Origin: Fidelibacterota bacterium
GTDB taxonomy: Bacteria; Fidelibacterota; UBA8477
Assembly: GCA_021734045.1 (NCBI GenBank)
Contig: JAIPJR010000103.1
Location: forward strand, 1 to 7,275
Length of the DNA: 7,275 bases
Direction: 5' to 3'
Shown: positions 1 to 6,184 of the stretch, in pieces
Position numbering within the stretch: position 1 is the first letter of the stretch
How the letters are laid out: the number at the start of each line of letters is the position of its first letter
Program-made: the position numbers and the translations under genes
Notes under the pieces: generated by a model
Database searches by the model: none
Told to the model about the DNA's origin: nothing
Seen by the model: the letters and a program-made list of their open reading frames with translations, nothing else

Positions 1-516
1 TTGATGAATGGAAATAGGTACACCACTTTTATAGCGCTTACTAAAATCGTCCCGTTCAAGCATCTGAGCCACAGTGTATTGCGCTGAAAGTTCGATAACA
101 TCCCGGAAGGTCATCTGTGACAGCCAACTGGAATTATGCACCACTTCCAAATCATTCTCATCAAGAATGAGCGTGGCTTGTTCCACATAAGTCTTCCCGT
201 GCTCCTGCGCTTCTTGCAACGAAATATGGGGCCGAGTTTTATTCCGCCCCGTGGGGTCACCAATGGCAGCAGTAAAATCACCGATTATCAGAATAGCGTG
301 ATGGCCCAGATCCTGAAATTGGCGCATCTTTCGTAAGACAACAGCATGTCCGATGTGCAAATCGGGCCGGCTTGGGTCGGCACCCAGTTTCACTTTAAGG
401 GGTTGGCCCATCTTCGCGCAGCGTGCTAGTCTCTGTTCCAAATCTTCAGGATTGACAAATTTTTCCACACCCCTGCTGAGGATATCCATTTGTTCATTTA
501 TGGGAGGGAATTTCAT
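1..516 (-). CDS. tyrS: Tyrosyl-tRNA synthetase, N-terminal part (3' end outside window)
   Basis: Cytoplasmic class I aminoacyl-tRNA synthetase that charges tRNA-Tyr with tyrosine using ATP. The 172 visible codons hold the start of the catalytic Rossmann fold: the HIGH signature at residues 54-57 in the context [20 protein letters not shown], and [13 protein letters not shown] at residues 79-91. The wording of these motifs and the ISIHQ near the visible end resemble the TyrZ-type (second bacterial form) more than E. coli TyrS. The KMSKS loop and the tRNA-binding C-terminus lie beyond base 1, so integrity of the gene cannot be judged. The ATG at 516 begins MKFPPINEQ; an AGGA lies about 11 bases upstream, a long spacing. 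It sits 43 bases after smpB on the same strand with no terminator between, so co-transcription is likely. Identification is firm; subtype is inference. Confidence 0.95.
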   Translation of the reverse strand, partial: MKFPPINEQMDILSRGVEKFVNPEDLEQRLARCAKMGQPLKVKLGADPSRPDLHIGHAVVLRKMRQFQDLGHHAILIIGDFTAAIGDPTGRNKTRPHISLQEAQEHGKTYVEQATLILDENDLEVVHNSSWLSQMTFRDVIELSAQYTVAQMLERDDFSKRYKSGVPISIHQ

Positions 517-559
517 AGGTAATCTATTCCTGCTTTCAGCGGTTTCTGGTGCGTGTGAA

Positions 560-1030
560 TCATGAATATTTGCGGGAACGGGCGCGTGCCATTTCGCGCT
601 CTGCTTCCCGTTTGGCTACGGTCTCCCGTTTATCGTGCTGGCGTTTACCCTTGGCCAACCCCAGCTCCACCTTCAATTTCCCTCGTTTAAAGTAAAGCAT
701 TAGCGGTACCAGGGTCATCCCGCCCTGCTCAACCTGCTCTGAAATCTTGCGAATTTCCCGCTTATGTAGCAATAATTGTCGGGTGCGGGCGGCATCATGC
801 TGGTCGTAATCGCTGGCTCCCTGCCAAGGTGAGACATGCATTCCTACCAGAAAAACATTACCATCAATGTACCGGGCATACGCTTCCTGCAAATGCACTT
901 TTCCTTCCCGGATGGATTTTACCTCCGTACCTCTCAGGGAAATTCCGGCTTCGAATTTTTCCAAAATATGGAAATCATGAAAGGCTTTACGGTTTTTAAT
1001 AACAATCTTAATTCCGTCAGATTCTACCAT
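560..1030 (-). CDS. smpB: SsrA-binding protein SmpB
   Basis: Small basic protein that binds tmRNA (SsrA) and delivers it to stalled ribosomes for trans-translation, tagging incomplete proteins for degradation. The 156 residues match the family along their whole length and have the usual size: [10 protein letters not shown] near residues 11-20, the oligonucleotide-binding fold core [19 protein letters not shown] around 28-46, the block [30 protein letters not shown], then the DKRET motif followed by the basic tail that becomes ordered in the ribosome. The ATG at 1030 is used because family homology starts within its first ten residues and no upstream start exists nearby. No Shine-Dalgarno sequence is visible before it (the preceding bases read AATTTCGCCC), so initiation is weak or SD-independent. 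The tmRNA gene itself is not seen in this window. Lead gene of the smpB-tyrS unit. Confidence 0.97.
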   Translation of the reverse strand: MVESDGIKIVIKNRKAFHDFHILEKFEAGISLRGTEVKSIREGKVHLQEAYARYIDGNVFLVGMHVSPWQGASDYDQHDAARTRQLLLHKREIRKISEQVEQGGMTLVPLMLYFKRGKLKVELGLAKGKRQHDKRETVAKREAEREMARARSRKYS

Positions 1031-1305
1031 GGGCGAAATTAAATGGTAACGCGGATTTTAAGCAAGGCAGGTTTCGGTTAATTACAGTTTCGAGTAACAG
1101 AATGAACAGGTTGCCAAAAGCCTGATTCTCAAGGGTGAATTTGTACTTAGCCGCACGAGAGCAATTATTTGATATTTCTATAAAGCTACCTGTATAAGGG
1201 AGTTACACAATTTCCTTAACTATTTACTTGAAAATTTAAATCGGAAACCCTAAGATTGAAGTAATGCTTGAAGTGACATAATGTTGACATGAAGGATTTC
1301 GGGGA
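1031..1305. other. Divergent intergenic region between smpB and the MerR gene
   Basis: This 275-base, AT-rich stretch carries the promoters for both directions and no gene I can support. On the minus strand a TAAAAT (plus positions 1055-1060) lies about 25 bases before the smpB ATG, but I see no good -35 partner. On the plus strand the candidate promoter is listed separately. No convincing terminator, palindromic operator or RNA gene was found. Confidence 0.5.
1228..1256 (+). promoter_or_regulatory. Candidate sigma70-type promoter for the MerR gene and tRNA-Pro
   Basis: TTGAAA (1228-1233), 17-base spacer, TAAGAT (1251-1256), about 50 bases before the ATG. An overlapping alternative is TTGAAG (1256-1261), 15 bases, CATAAT (1277-1282). 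MerR-type autoregulators typically bind between promoter elements, but no clear dyad is visible here. Both promoters are read by eye. Confidence 0.35.
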
Positions 1306-1713
1306 ATGACGGAATTTGGAATTAAGAAGCTTTATTACTCCATAGGAGAGGTGAGCAAGATTACCGATTTAAAGCAGTATGTTTTGCGGTATTGGGAATC
1401 AGAATTTCCCCAGCTCTCACCTGCCAAGAATCGCGCCGGGAATCGTATATATCGCGATAAAGACATTGAATTAATCTTATTCGTTAAATCGCTATTATAC
1501 GATCGAAAATACACGATTGAGGGTGCTCGGCAGAAGTTGAAAGAGATTCATGACGCGGGATTACCCTACACCGATCAGAGTTTAGGTGAAACGCAACAGG
1601 CAGAGCCAAAACCGAAAGAACCGCAGAATACGGATGAAACAAGCCGAACAGAATCCGTACTAAAAAATATTCGCCAGGAGCTCGTTCAGCTCTTGAAAAT
1701 CCTTGAATCATAG
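1306..1713 (+). CDS. MerR-family HTH transcriptional regulator
   Basis: Predicted DNA-binding regulator of 135 residues. The N-terminal winged helix-turn-helix of the MerR superfamily spans about residues 10-82: YYSIGEVSKIT is the recognition helix region, VLRYWESEFPQLSPAKNRAGNRIYRDKDIE covers the second helix and wing, and YTIEGARQKLKEI closes the domain. A polar linker rich in Q, E, P, K and T (about 88-113) leads to a short amphipathic helix (about 114-135) that probably dimerises as a coiled coil. There is no effector-binding domain and no cysteine set for metal sensing, so it belongs with the short MerR_1-like proteins of unknown ligand. The ATG at 1306 has AAGGA at 1292-1296. The gene ends 23 bases before tRNA-Pro with no terminator between them. 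The regulated genes are unknown; a role at its own promoter is only the usual expectation. Confidence 0.88.
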   Translation: MTEFGIKKLYYSIGEVSKITDLKQYVLRYWESEFPQLSPAKNRAGNRIYRDKDIELILFVKSLLYDRKYTIEGARQKLKEIHDAGLPYTDQSLGETQQAEPKPKEPQNTDETSRTESVLKNIRQELVQLLKILES

Positions 1714-1736
1714 GTTTAATTACGCGGCTTGAAAAA

Positions 1737-1811
1737 CGGAACGTAGCGCAGCCCGGTTAGCGCGCCACTTTGGGGTAGTGGAGGTCGGCAGTTCAAATCT
1801 GCCCGTTCCGA
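1737..1811 (+). tRNA. tRNA-Pro, anticodon GGG
   Basis: Complete cloverleaf of 75 bases. The acceptor stem pairs CGGAACG (1737-1743) with CGTTCCG (1804-1810), with A as discriminator base at 1811. The D arm contains GCGC AGCCCGGTTA GCGC. The anticodon stem CCACT/AGTGG encloses the loop TTGGGGT, which places GGG at positions 34-36, reading CCC and CCU proline codons. The T arm is GGCAG TTCAAAT CTGCC. The next bases are CAA, so the 3' CCA is not encoded and must be added by the nucleotidyltransferase. The unusual C at position 1 is typical of bacterial proline tRNAs. Confidence 0.97.
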
Positions 1812-1817
1812 CAAGAC

Positions 1818-1846
1818 AAACCCGGTCTTCAGGATCGGGTTTTTTT
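1818..1846 (+). terminator. Rho-independent terminator after tRNA-Pro
   Basis: Stem ACCCGGTC (1820-1827) pairs with GATCGGGT (1833-1840) through one G-U, with a 5-base loop TTCAG, and flanking A/T pairs extend it. A run of T from 1840 to 1846 follows. It starts 6 bases after the mature tRNA end and should end the MerR-tRNA transcript. Confidence 0.93.
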
Positions 1847-2078
1847 ATTCTCCCCTCCCGAATGAAAAGAGAAGGACTGTTCATTCTGTTCCGATCCGAA
1901 TGGTTTGATTTTTGTTATATGCCCCCACCCATGCAACCGACTTTAAAAATATTTGCTGGAAAGTCATGGGGGTTCAATTAAGTTTATTTCACATGAAATC
2001 CATAGATATTACGATTGGAAAACTCAGTTTGATCAACAGTACAATGGTTTTCCTACCTAAGGAAAAGGAGTATTGGGT
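1847..2078 (+). other. Intergenic region / leader of the symporter operon
   Basis: These 232 bases hold no supported gene. They must carry the promoter of the downstream three-gene operon. The best candidate I can see is TTGGAA (2015-2020), 19 bases, TACAAT (2040-2045), which is weak because the spacer is long. Upstream lie two sets of inverted repeats: GAATGAA (1860-1866) with TTCATTC (1880-1886), where part of the second arm could instead pair with GAATG at 1898-1902; and the hairpin at 1922-1972 listed separately. Whether these are transcribed depends on where the promoter really is. Confidence 0.4.
1922..1972 (+). promoter_or_regulatory. Two-part inverted repeat upstream of the symporter operon
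   Basis: CCCCCA (1922-1927) pairs with TGGGGG (1967-1972), and inside it GACTTT (1939-1944) pairs with AAAGTC (1960-1965). An asymmetric internal loop of 11 bases against 1 separates the two helices, and the apical loop is 15 bases. No T tract follows, so it is not a standard terminator. It resembles no riboswitch class I recognise. It could be a structured leader, a protein-binding site, or chance. Confidence 0.3.
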
Positions 2079-2315
2079 ATGTTTGACACAGCCATGACTG
2101 AACTCACCTTCGGTCGCGTATGGGGGCCGTTGATTTATTTGTATGGTGTGGGAGGCATCTTTTTTCTAGCCGGGATGATTATCTCTACCCGGAGTAAATC
2201 GCTCAATATCAAGACACGAAACGGCAAAAAGTGGTTTAAGCTGCTTTTATTTGGCTATGGTTGGTACCTGTTCATTCACACATCGCTGACCCTGGCAGCG
2301 CTCTACCTGAAATAG
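2079..2315 (+). CDS. Small two-helix membrane protein, putative symporter partner
   Basis: A 78-residue predicted inner-membrane protein with no family I can name. Two hydrophobic segments are clear: about residues 14-35 (starting VWGPLIYLYGVGGIFFLAG) and about 53-77 (starting FKLLLFGYGWYLFIHTSL). The connecting loop, residues 36-52, is strongly basic (R38, K40, K45, R47, K50, K51), so by the positive-inside rule both termini face the periplasm. The start is taken as ATG 2079 because AAGGAG (2065-2070) is 8 bases upstream; an in-frame TTG at 2073 is too close to that site. It ends 13 bases before the symporter ATG. SSS transporters are known to be encoded next to small membrane proteins (YjcH with ActP, YhdT with PanF), so a partner role is a reasonable inference, but the sequence shows no specific resemblance to those that I can establish. 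Confidence 0.82.
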   Translation: MFDTAMTELTFGRVWGPLIYLYGVGGIFFLAGMIISTRSKSLNIKTRNGKKWFKLLLFGYGWYLFIHTSLTLAALYLK

Positions 2316-2328
2316 TGAGGTTGATTCC

Positions 2329-4251
2329 ATGTCTATGACAATACCCTGGATAGTAATGGTGCTGTACTTCATTCTGGTAATGGGGTTCGGCAGCATGTTC
2401 GGTCGCTATACAAAATCCACAGCAGATTTCTTTTTCGGCGGAAGACGCTTTGCCTGGTGGCTTATTGCCATGTCCATTCTGGCCACCGGCGTAGGCTCTC
2501 ATTCATTTGTGAAATACTCCGCCAAAGCTTTTCAGCACGGTTTTTCATCCACCATGACCTACATGAATGACTGGTTTTTCATGCCATTTTTTATGTTTGG
2601 CTGGTTGCCGTTAATCTATTACTCCCGCGTCTCCTCAGTGCCGGAATATTTCCAGCGCCGGTTTAACTATAAAGCCCGTTTTCTGGCCACTGTAGCGCTT
2701 TTCTTTTACATGATTGGCTACATTTCAATCGGATTCCTGACGATTGGAAAAGCACTGCAGCCCATGCTGCCCGATTTCCTGAATCTATTCGGTTTACATA
2801 TTACCCTGATTGGTGATACCGGGCTTATGAATATCATCATATTTGTCGCCATTATTACCGGTATCTATATCACCTACGGCGGTCAGACAGCGGTAATATT
2901 TACTGACCTGTTGCAGGGTTTTATCCTCATTTTTGCGGGACTGCTGGTCTTGTTTCTGGGATTTTCCTACCTGGGAGGTTTTGCCAACTTTTGGCATCAT
3001 TTACCAGAACATTTCAAATTACCTCTGGCGCACTTTAATCAACCGGCAGGCTTTAATTTCGTGGGCATATTCTGGCAGGATGGCATTGCCGGTTCAATTG
3101 GATTCCTGTTCATGAATCAGGGCTTGATCATGCGTTTCCTAGCCACCCGTTCAGTGGAAGATGGCAAGAAAGCGGCTGCATTTAACGTGCTTGTTATTCT
3201 ACCGATTTCAGCCATTGTTGTGAGCGGCGCCGGCTGGATTGGCCACGCCATTTACCAGGGACAGGGGATCGTTCCCGGCATTCCCGCGGGTATTATCCCC
3301 CCCACGCTGGATGTGGATGAAATTTTCACCATCGCTGCCCGGATTGTCGCCACGCCCATTGTGTTTGGCTTTATCATGGCTGCAGTGACAGCAGCCTTAA
3401 TGTCCACGGTGGATACATTAATTAACGCAACCGCAGCGATTTTTATAAATGACATCTGGCTGCCGGCAGAACGTGTCCTCATCAGACGGAGCAACGGCTC
3501 TCGCTTGCAGAAGGACGATCGTTATTACCTGAAAGTTGCCCGATGGGCATCCATGGTGATTACAACGGTTGGCGTGCTGGGGGTGCTCGCCTTCAAGAAC
3601 TTTGCCACGCTGTATGAGGCGCATGGCTTTTTCCACTCCACCCTGACGCCGCCGCTCATCGTAGCTATATTCCTGGGTATTTTCTGGCGCCGATTCACTG
3701 ATCATGCGGTCATCTGGACATTTCTGGGCGGTGCAACCCTCATGATTGTGGGTGCAACCTGGCCGAGTATTTTTATCACACCATTCGCTCAGGGAAGCGC
3801 CATGTCCGGTGGCAAATACATCTACATCTCTGCACTCTATAATATCGTGGTCTGCGTGGGTGTGGGCGTGATTGTCTCTCTTTTGACAAAGCCGAAAACC
3901 GATAAAGAACTGGAGGGGCTCACCATATGGACGGTGGATCGTGCCCGCTGGCGTTTTAAAGGCGGTAAACCAAATGATCGTCCTGGTGAAAAAGTCAATT
4001 TAAAGTATAAAATTGACGATACCGGTGAGTTTGCCCGTTTCGCGAGAGAGGATATGGAAAAGATGTCGCTGGATGAGGGTGATCTGGTCTATCTGTGTGA
4101 CTCTCGCGCTTGGATGGGTGGCTTGAAATCGGTCCACTCCAAGGCGGGTAAACCCCACAGCGAACCGGGTGTGGTTTACATTACACCGGAGATGGAAGAG
4201 TCGGCGCTATTCACAAAGAAAACCCGCGTCGTGGCCGAGAAGGAGTTGTAA
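2329..4251 (+). CDS. Sodium:solute symporter (SSS family) with soluble C-terminal tail
   Basis: Inner-membrane secondary transporter of the SSS family (TC 2.A.21), expected to couple sodium entry to uptake of an organic solute; the substrate cannot be read from sequence. About thirteen hydrophobic segments occupy residues 5-519, as in the LeuT-fold SSS core. Family signs are the early stretch TADFFFGGRRFAWWLIAMS, SVPEYFQRRFN before the fourth segment, ITYGGQTAVIFTDLLQGF, and AALMSTVDTLINATAAIF with Ser359-Thr360 in the place that forms the Na2 sodium site in characterised members. From Lys521 on, 120 residues are hydrophilic: a region with ITIWTVDRARWRF-like character, then a compact segment EGDLVYLCDSRAWMGGLKSV (about 583-602) and PGVVYI. 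This tail is longer than in a typical bacterial SSS protein. TGAGGT (2315-2320 region) is 8 bases before ATG 2329; ATG 2335 is a possible alternative. The stop codon abuts the next start, implying translational coupling. Confidence 0.93.
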   Translation: MSMTIPWIVMVLYFILVMGFGSMFGRYTKSTADFFFGGRRFAWWLIAMSILATGVGSHSFVKYSAKAFQHGFSSTMTYMNDWFFMPFFMFGWLPLIYYSRVSSVPEYFQRRFNYKARFLATVALFFYMIGYISIGFLTIGKALQPMLPDFLNLFGLHITLIGDTGLMNIIIFVAIITGIYITYGGQTAVIFTDLLQGFILIFAGLLVLFLGFSYLGGFANFWHHLPEHFKLPLAHFNQPAGFNFVGIFWQDGIAGSIGFLFMNQGLIMRFLATRSVEDGKKAAAFNVLVILPISAIVVSGAGWIGHAIYQGQGIVPGIPAGIIPPTLDVDEIFTIAARIVATPIVFGFIMAAVTAALMSTVDTLINATAAIFINDIWLPAERVLIRRSNGSRLQKDDRYYLKVARWASMVITTVGVLGVLAFKNFATLYEAHGFFHSTLTPPLIVAIFLGIFWRRFTDHAVIWTFLGGATLMIVGATWPSIFITPFAQGSAMSGGKYIYISALYNIVVCVGVGVIVSLLTKPKTDKELEGLTIWTVDRARWRFKGGKPNDRPGEKVNLKYKIDDTGEFARFAREDMEKMSLDEGDLVYLCDSRAWMGGLKSVHSKAGKPHSEPGVVYITPEMEESALFTKKTRVVAEKEL

Positions 4252-5253
4252 ATGTTAAATCGCATCCTGCTGATATCCCTGCTGGCAGTGGTATCCATAT
4301 GGTCAGCGGACCGCCAATTCTTCACCACATTCTGGAATGTAGAGAATCTATTTGATACAGTGGACGATCCGCAAACTCGCGATGAGGATTTTACACCAAC
4401 CGAGTCCTATGAATGGACCACCATCCGCCTGCAAACCAAATATCAGATGTTGGCCCAGGTCATCAATCAGATGAACGAAGATCGGGGACCCGACATTCTG
4501 GGTTTGGCCGAGGTAGAACATCGTGGATTAACGGAAGCGCTGGTACGTGGCCACCTGAGGCGGAACTATAAGGTGATTCAGCAGGACTCCCCGGACGAGC
4601 GGGGAATTGACTGTGCCTTATTGTATGATCCGGAAGTAATTCAGTTGAAACGGTACCAGTTCATTCCTATTCCCCTGCCGAATAATGACAAAACCCGGGA
4701 AATCGTGGAAGGTGAGTTTGATGTTGATGGGAATTCCCTGTTTGTCTTCATCAACCACTGGCCATCCCGCTGGGGCGGCACTGCCGAAACCGATCCGAAA
4801 CGACGTTTAGCTGCAGCGACACTTCGTGAAAGGATTGACCTGATTTTGAAAACTAATCCTGCCGCTGATATCCTGATTATGGGTGATTTGAATGACTACC
4901 CGGATAACGGCTCCGTTTTGGAGGTTCTGGCTGCAAAACCAACTCCCAACGCGCTGATTCCGGGGGAATTGTATAACAGCACCTGGCCGATATTTGAGGC
5001 GCAGGGTCAAGGGACATACATGTATCGGGGTGAATGGAATGTGATTGATCATGTGATTGTGTCACAAGGTTTGTTGGATAAAGAACATTTTGTCTGGATG
5101 CCTGGTTCCACTGACCGCTTTCTCCAGCCGTATCAATTACAGCGCTCCGGGAAGTACGCCGGCTATCCATTTCGCATGTATGCCGGCGGAAAATACCTGG
5201 GCGGCTATTCAGACCATTTACCGGTTTTTTGTAAAATCAGATACAACGATTAG
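4252..5253 (+). CDS. Exported endonuclease/exonuclease/phosphatase-family hydrolase
   Basis: A 333-residue metal-dependent phosphoesterase of the EEP (DNase I-like) superfamily. Residues 1-19 form a signal peptide: Asn-Arg, a hydrophobic core LLISLLAVVSI, then a likely SWSA-type cut near residue 19, so the enzyme should work outside the cytoplasm. The catalytic set is complete: WNVENLFD with Asn29, Glu87 in GLAEVE (metal ligand), His169 in FINHWPSRWGG, Asp212 and Asn214 in GDLNDYP, Asp266 in IDHVIVS, and Asp321-His322 in GYSDHLPV. The variant NVENLFD/HWPSR/GDLNDYP is typical of the extracellular-nuclease-like branch, but phosphodiester substrate (DNA, RNA, lipid head group, other) cannot be settled from sequence. 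AAGGAG at 4240-4245 lies inside the end of the symporter gene, 6 bases before this ATG, and the symporter stop TAA directly touches the start, so the two are made together. A terminator follows. Confidence 0.92.
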   Translation: MLNRILLISLLAVVSIWSADRQFFTTFWNVENLFDTVDDPQTRDEDFTPTESYEWTTIRLQTKYQMLAQVINQMNEDRGPDILGLAEVEHRGLTEALVRGHLRRNYKVIQQDSPDERGIDCALLYDPEVIQLKRYQFIPIPLPNNDKTREIVEGEFDVDGNSLFVFINHWPSRWGGTAETDPKRRLAAATLRERIDLILKTNPAADILIMGDLNDYPDNGSVLEVLAAKPTPNALIPGELYNSTWPIFEAQGQGTYMYRGEWNVIDHVIVSQGLLDKEHFVWMPGSTDRFLQPYQLQRSGKYAGYPFRMYAGGKYLGGYSDHLPVFCKIRYND

Positions 5254-5275
5254 TTCGCGTTTATTGTGAAGAATT

Positions 5276-5303
5276 AAAAAAGGCGGATCTCCCGCCTTTT
5301 TTT
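5276..5303. terminator. Bidirectional intrinsic terminator between convergent operons
   Basis: Stem GGCGG (5282-5286) pairs with CCGCC (5292-5296) around the loop ATCTC. Six A (5276-5281) precede and seven T (5297-5303) follow, so the structure ends transcripts on either strand. It lies 22 bases after the hydrolase stop and 29 bases beyond the stop of the minus-strand reductase gene, and can serve both. Confidence 0.93.
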
Positions 5304-5332
5304 ATATCGTCCACAGCTGTAAACCCTACTGG

Positions 5333-6169
5333 CTACCAATAGCGCTCATAGTGAATCTCACCAGGTTCTTTGCGCGTGTGTTCTTTGAATCCATCCGTCG
5401 TGAGCATTCCATTTACATCGTCAATCATTTTAGGATTCCCACAGAGAAATACATGGGTATTCTCAGGTGTAGGCTGAAACCCCCACGCTTCCGTTAAATG
5501 TCCCTGGGACCAAATATCTTGTACATAACCTGTGAGCCCTCCCCACTTCACCTTCTCCAGTTCCGGCCGTGAAATGATGTTGAAATAGGTGAAGTTAGAG
5601 CAGATACGCTCGATGGTTATCAATTCAGACCGATACCCCAAATCCCACGAGTGCCGGGCACCGTGGATTACCGCAAACTGCCGGTCGGTCCCACAGGGTA
5701 GTGCCGTACGCAACATACTCATGTATGGCGCCAGGCCGGTGCCGGTAGAAATCATCACGATATGTTTATCTTGTGGTGTCTTATCCAGTGTAAACATGCC
5801 GGTGAATTTTGGAGATAGATAAATGGGGTCACCGGGCGTGAGATGAAATATCCGCGGAGTTAGAGCGCCGGAGGTTACCAGCGTGATATAAAATTCAATA
5901 TACTCTTTATTCACGGAGCTGGAGGCAATCGAGTAAGCACGACGAATCATTTTTTCCGGATCTCGTGTTGCCTCTTCCGGGTCGGGATCTGAATAGGTGT
6001 AGCGCGGTGCCGAACCTGGCAGGCCGATTACAGCAAATTGCCCTGGTTCAAAATCGGGTAACTCCCACCCATCGGGAACTATTCGTAAAATGATGAGTCC
6101 AGGTGTAACCTCAATTTTTTGCGAAATGTGAGCATTCAATTCAAGCTTTTTTTTCTTTGGTGTGGTCAT
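5333..6169 (-). CDS. Ferredoxin-NADP+ reductase-like flavoprotein
   Basis: Cytoplasmic FAD enzyme of 278 residues that exchanges electrons between NADP(H) and a small carrier such as ferredoxin or flavodoxin. The N-terminal FAD barrel (about 10-130) has FEPGQFAVIGLP and the RxYS flavin motif at Arg77-Ser80 (RRAYSIASS), then TSGALTPRI around 99-107 for the pyrophosphate. The NADP domain follows: ISTGTGLAPYMSML (GTGLAP at 143-148), YRSEL at 179-183 and the VFLCGNPKMIDDV block at 240-252. The protein ends GEIHYERYW; a terminal aromatic residue stacking on the flavin is usual in bacterial Fpr-type enzymes. An insertion of about 20 acidic residues (57-75) precedes the RxYS motif. The ATG at 6169 has AGGAAG 8 bases upstream. 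It is last in the CDGSH-GNAT-reductase operon, 15 bases after the acetyltransferase stop. Exact partner is unknown; other FNR-superfamily reductases remain possible. Confidence 0.92.
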   Translation of the reverse strand: MTTPKKKKLELNAHISQKIEVTPGLIILRIVPDGWELPDFEPGQFAVIGLPGSAPRYTYSDPDPEEATRDPEKMIRRAYSIASSSVNKEYIEFYITLVTSGALTPRIFHLTPGDPIYLSPKFTGMFTLDKTPQDKHIVMISTGTGLAPYMSMLRTALPCGTDRQFAVIHGARHSWDLGYRSELITIERICSNFTYFNIISRPELEKVKWGGLTGYVQDIWSQGHLTEAWGFQPTPENTHVFLCGNPKMIDDVNGMLTTDGFKEHTRKEPGEIHYERYW

Positions 6170-6184
6170 ACAAAATGCTTCCTG

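Noticed and set aside
136-336. Plus-strand frame antisense to tyrS
   Set aside because: The opposite strand encodes the HIGH-region neighbourhood of tyrosyl-tRNA synthetase.
1737-1811. Reading the tRNA anticodon as UGG
   Set aside because: With CCACT/AGTGG as the stem, the seven-base loop TTGGGGT puts GGG at 34-36; UGG would need a shifted stem.
1737-1846. tRNA-Pro as an integration (att) site
   Set aside because: No integrase gene and no second copy of the tRNA 3' end in the window; the insertion sequence lies more than 5 kb away.
2073-2078. TTG start for the small membrane protein
   Set aside because: It lies only 2 bases from AAGGAG; ATG 2079 has the normal 8-base spacing.
3418-3705. 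95-codon minus-strand frame inside the symporter
   Set aside because: Antisense to a clearly coding frame with family motifs; composition is haphazard and there is no ribosome site.
4877-5170. 97-codon minus-strand frame inside the hydrolase gene
   Set aside because: It overlaps catalytic motifs read on the plus strand and shows no domain or ribosome site of its own.
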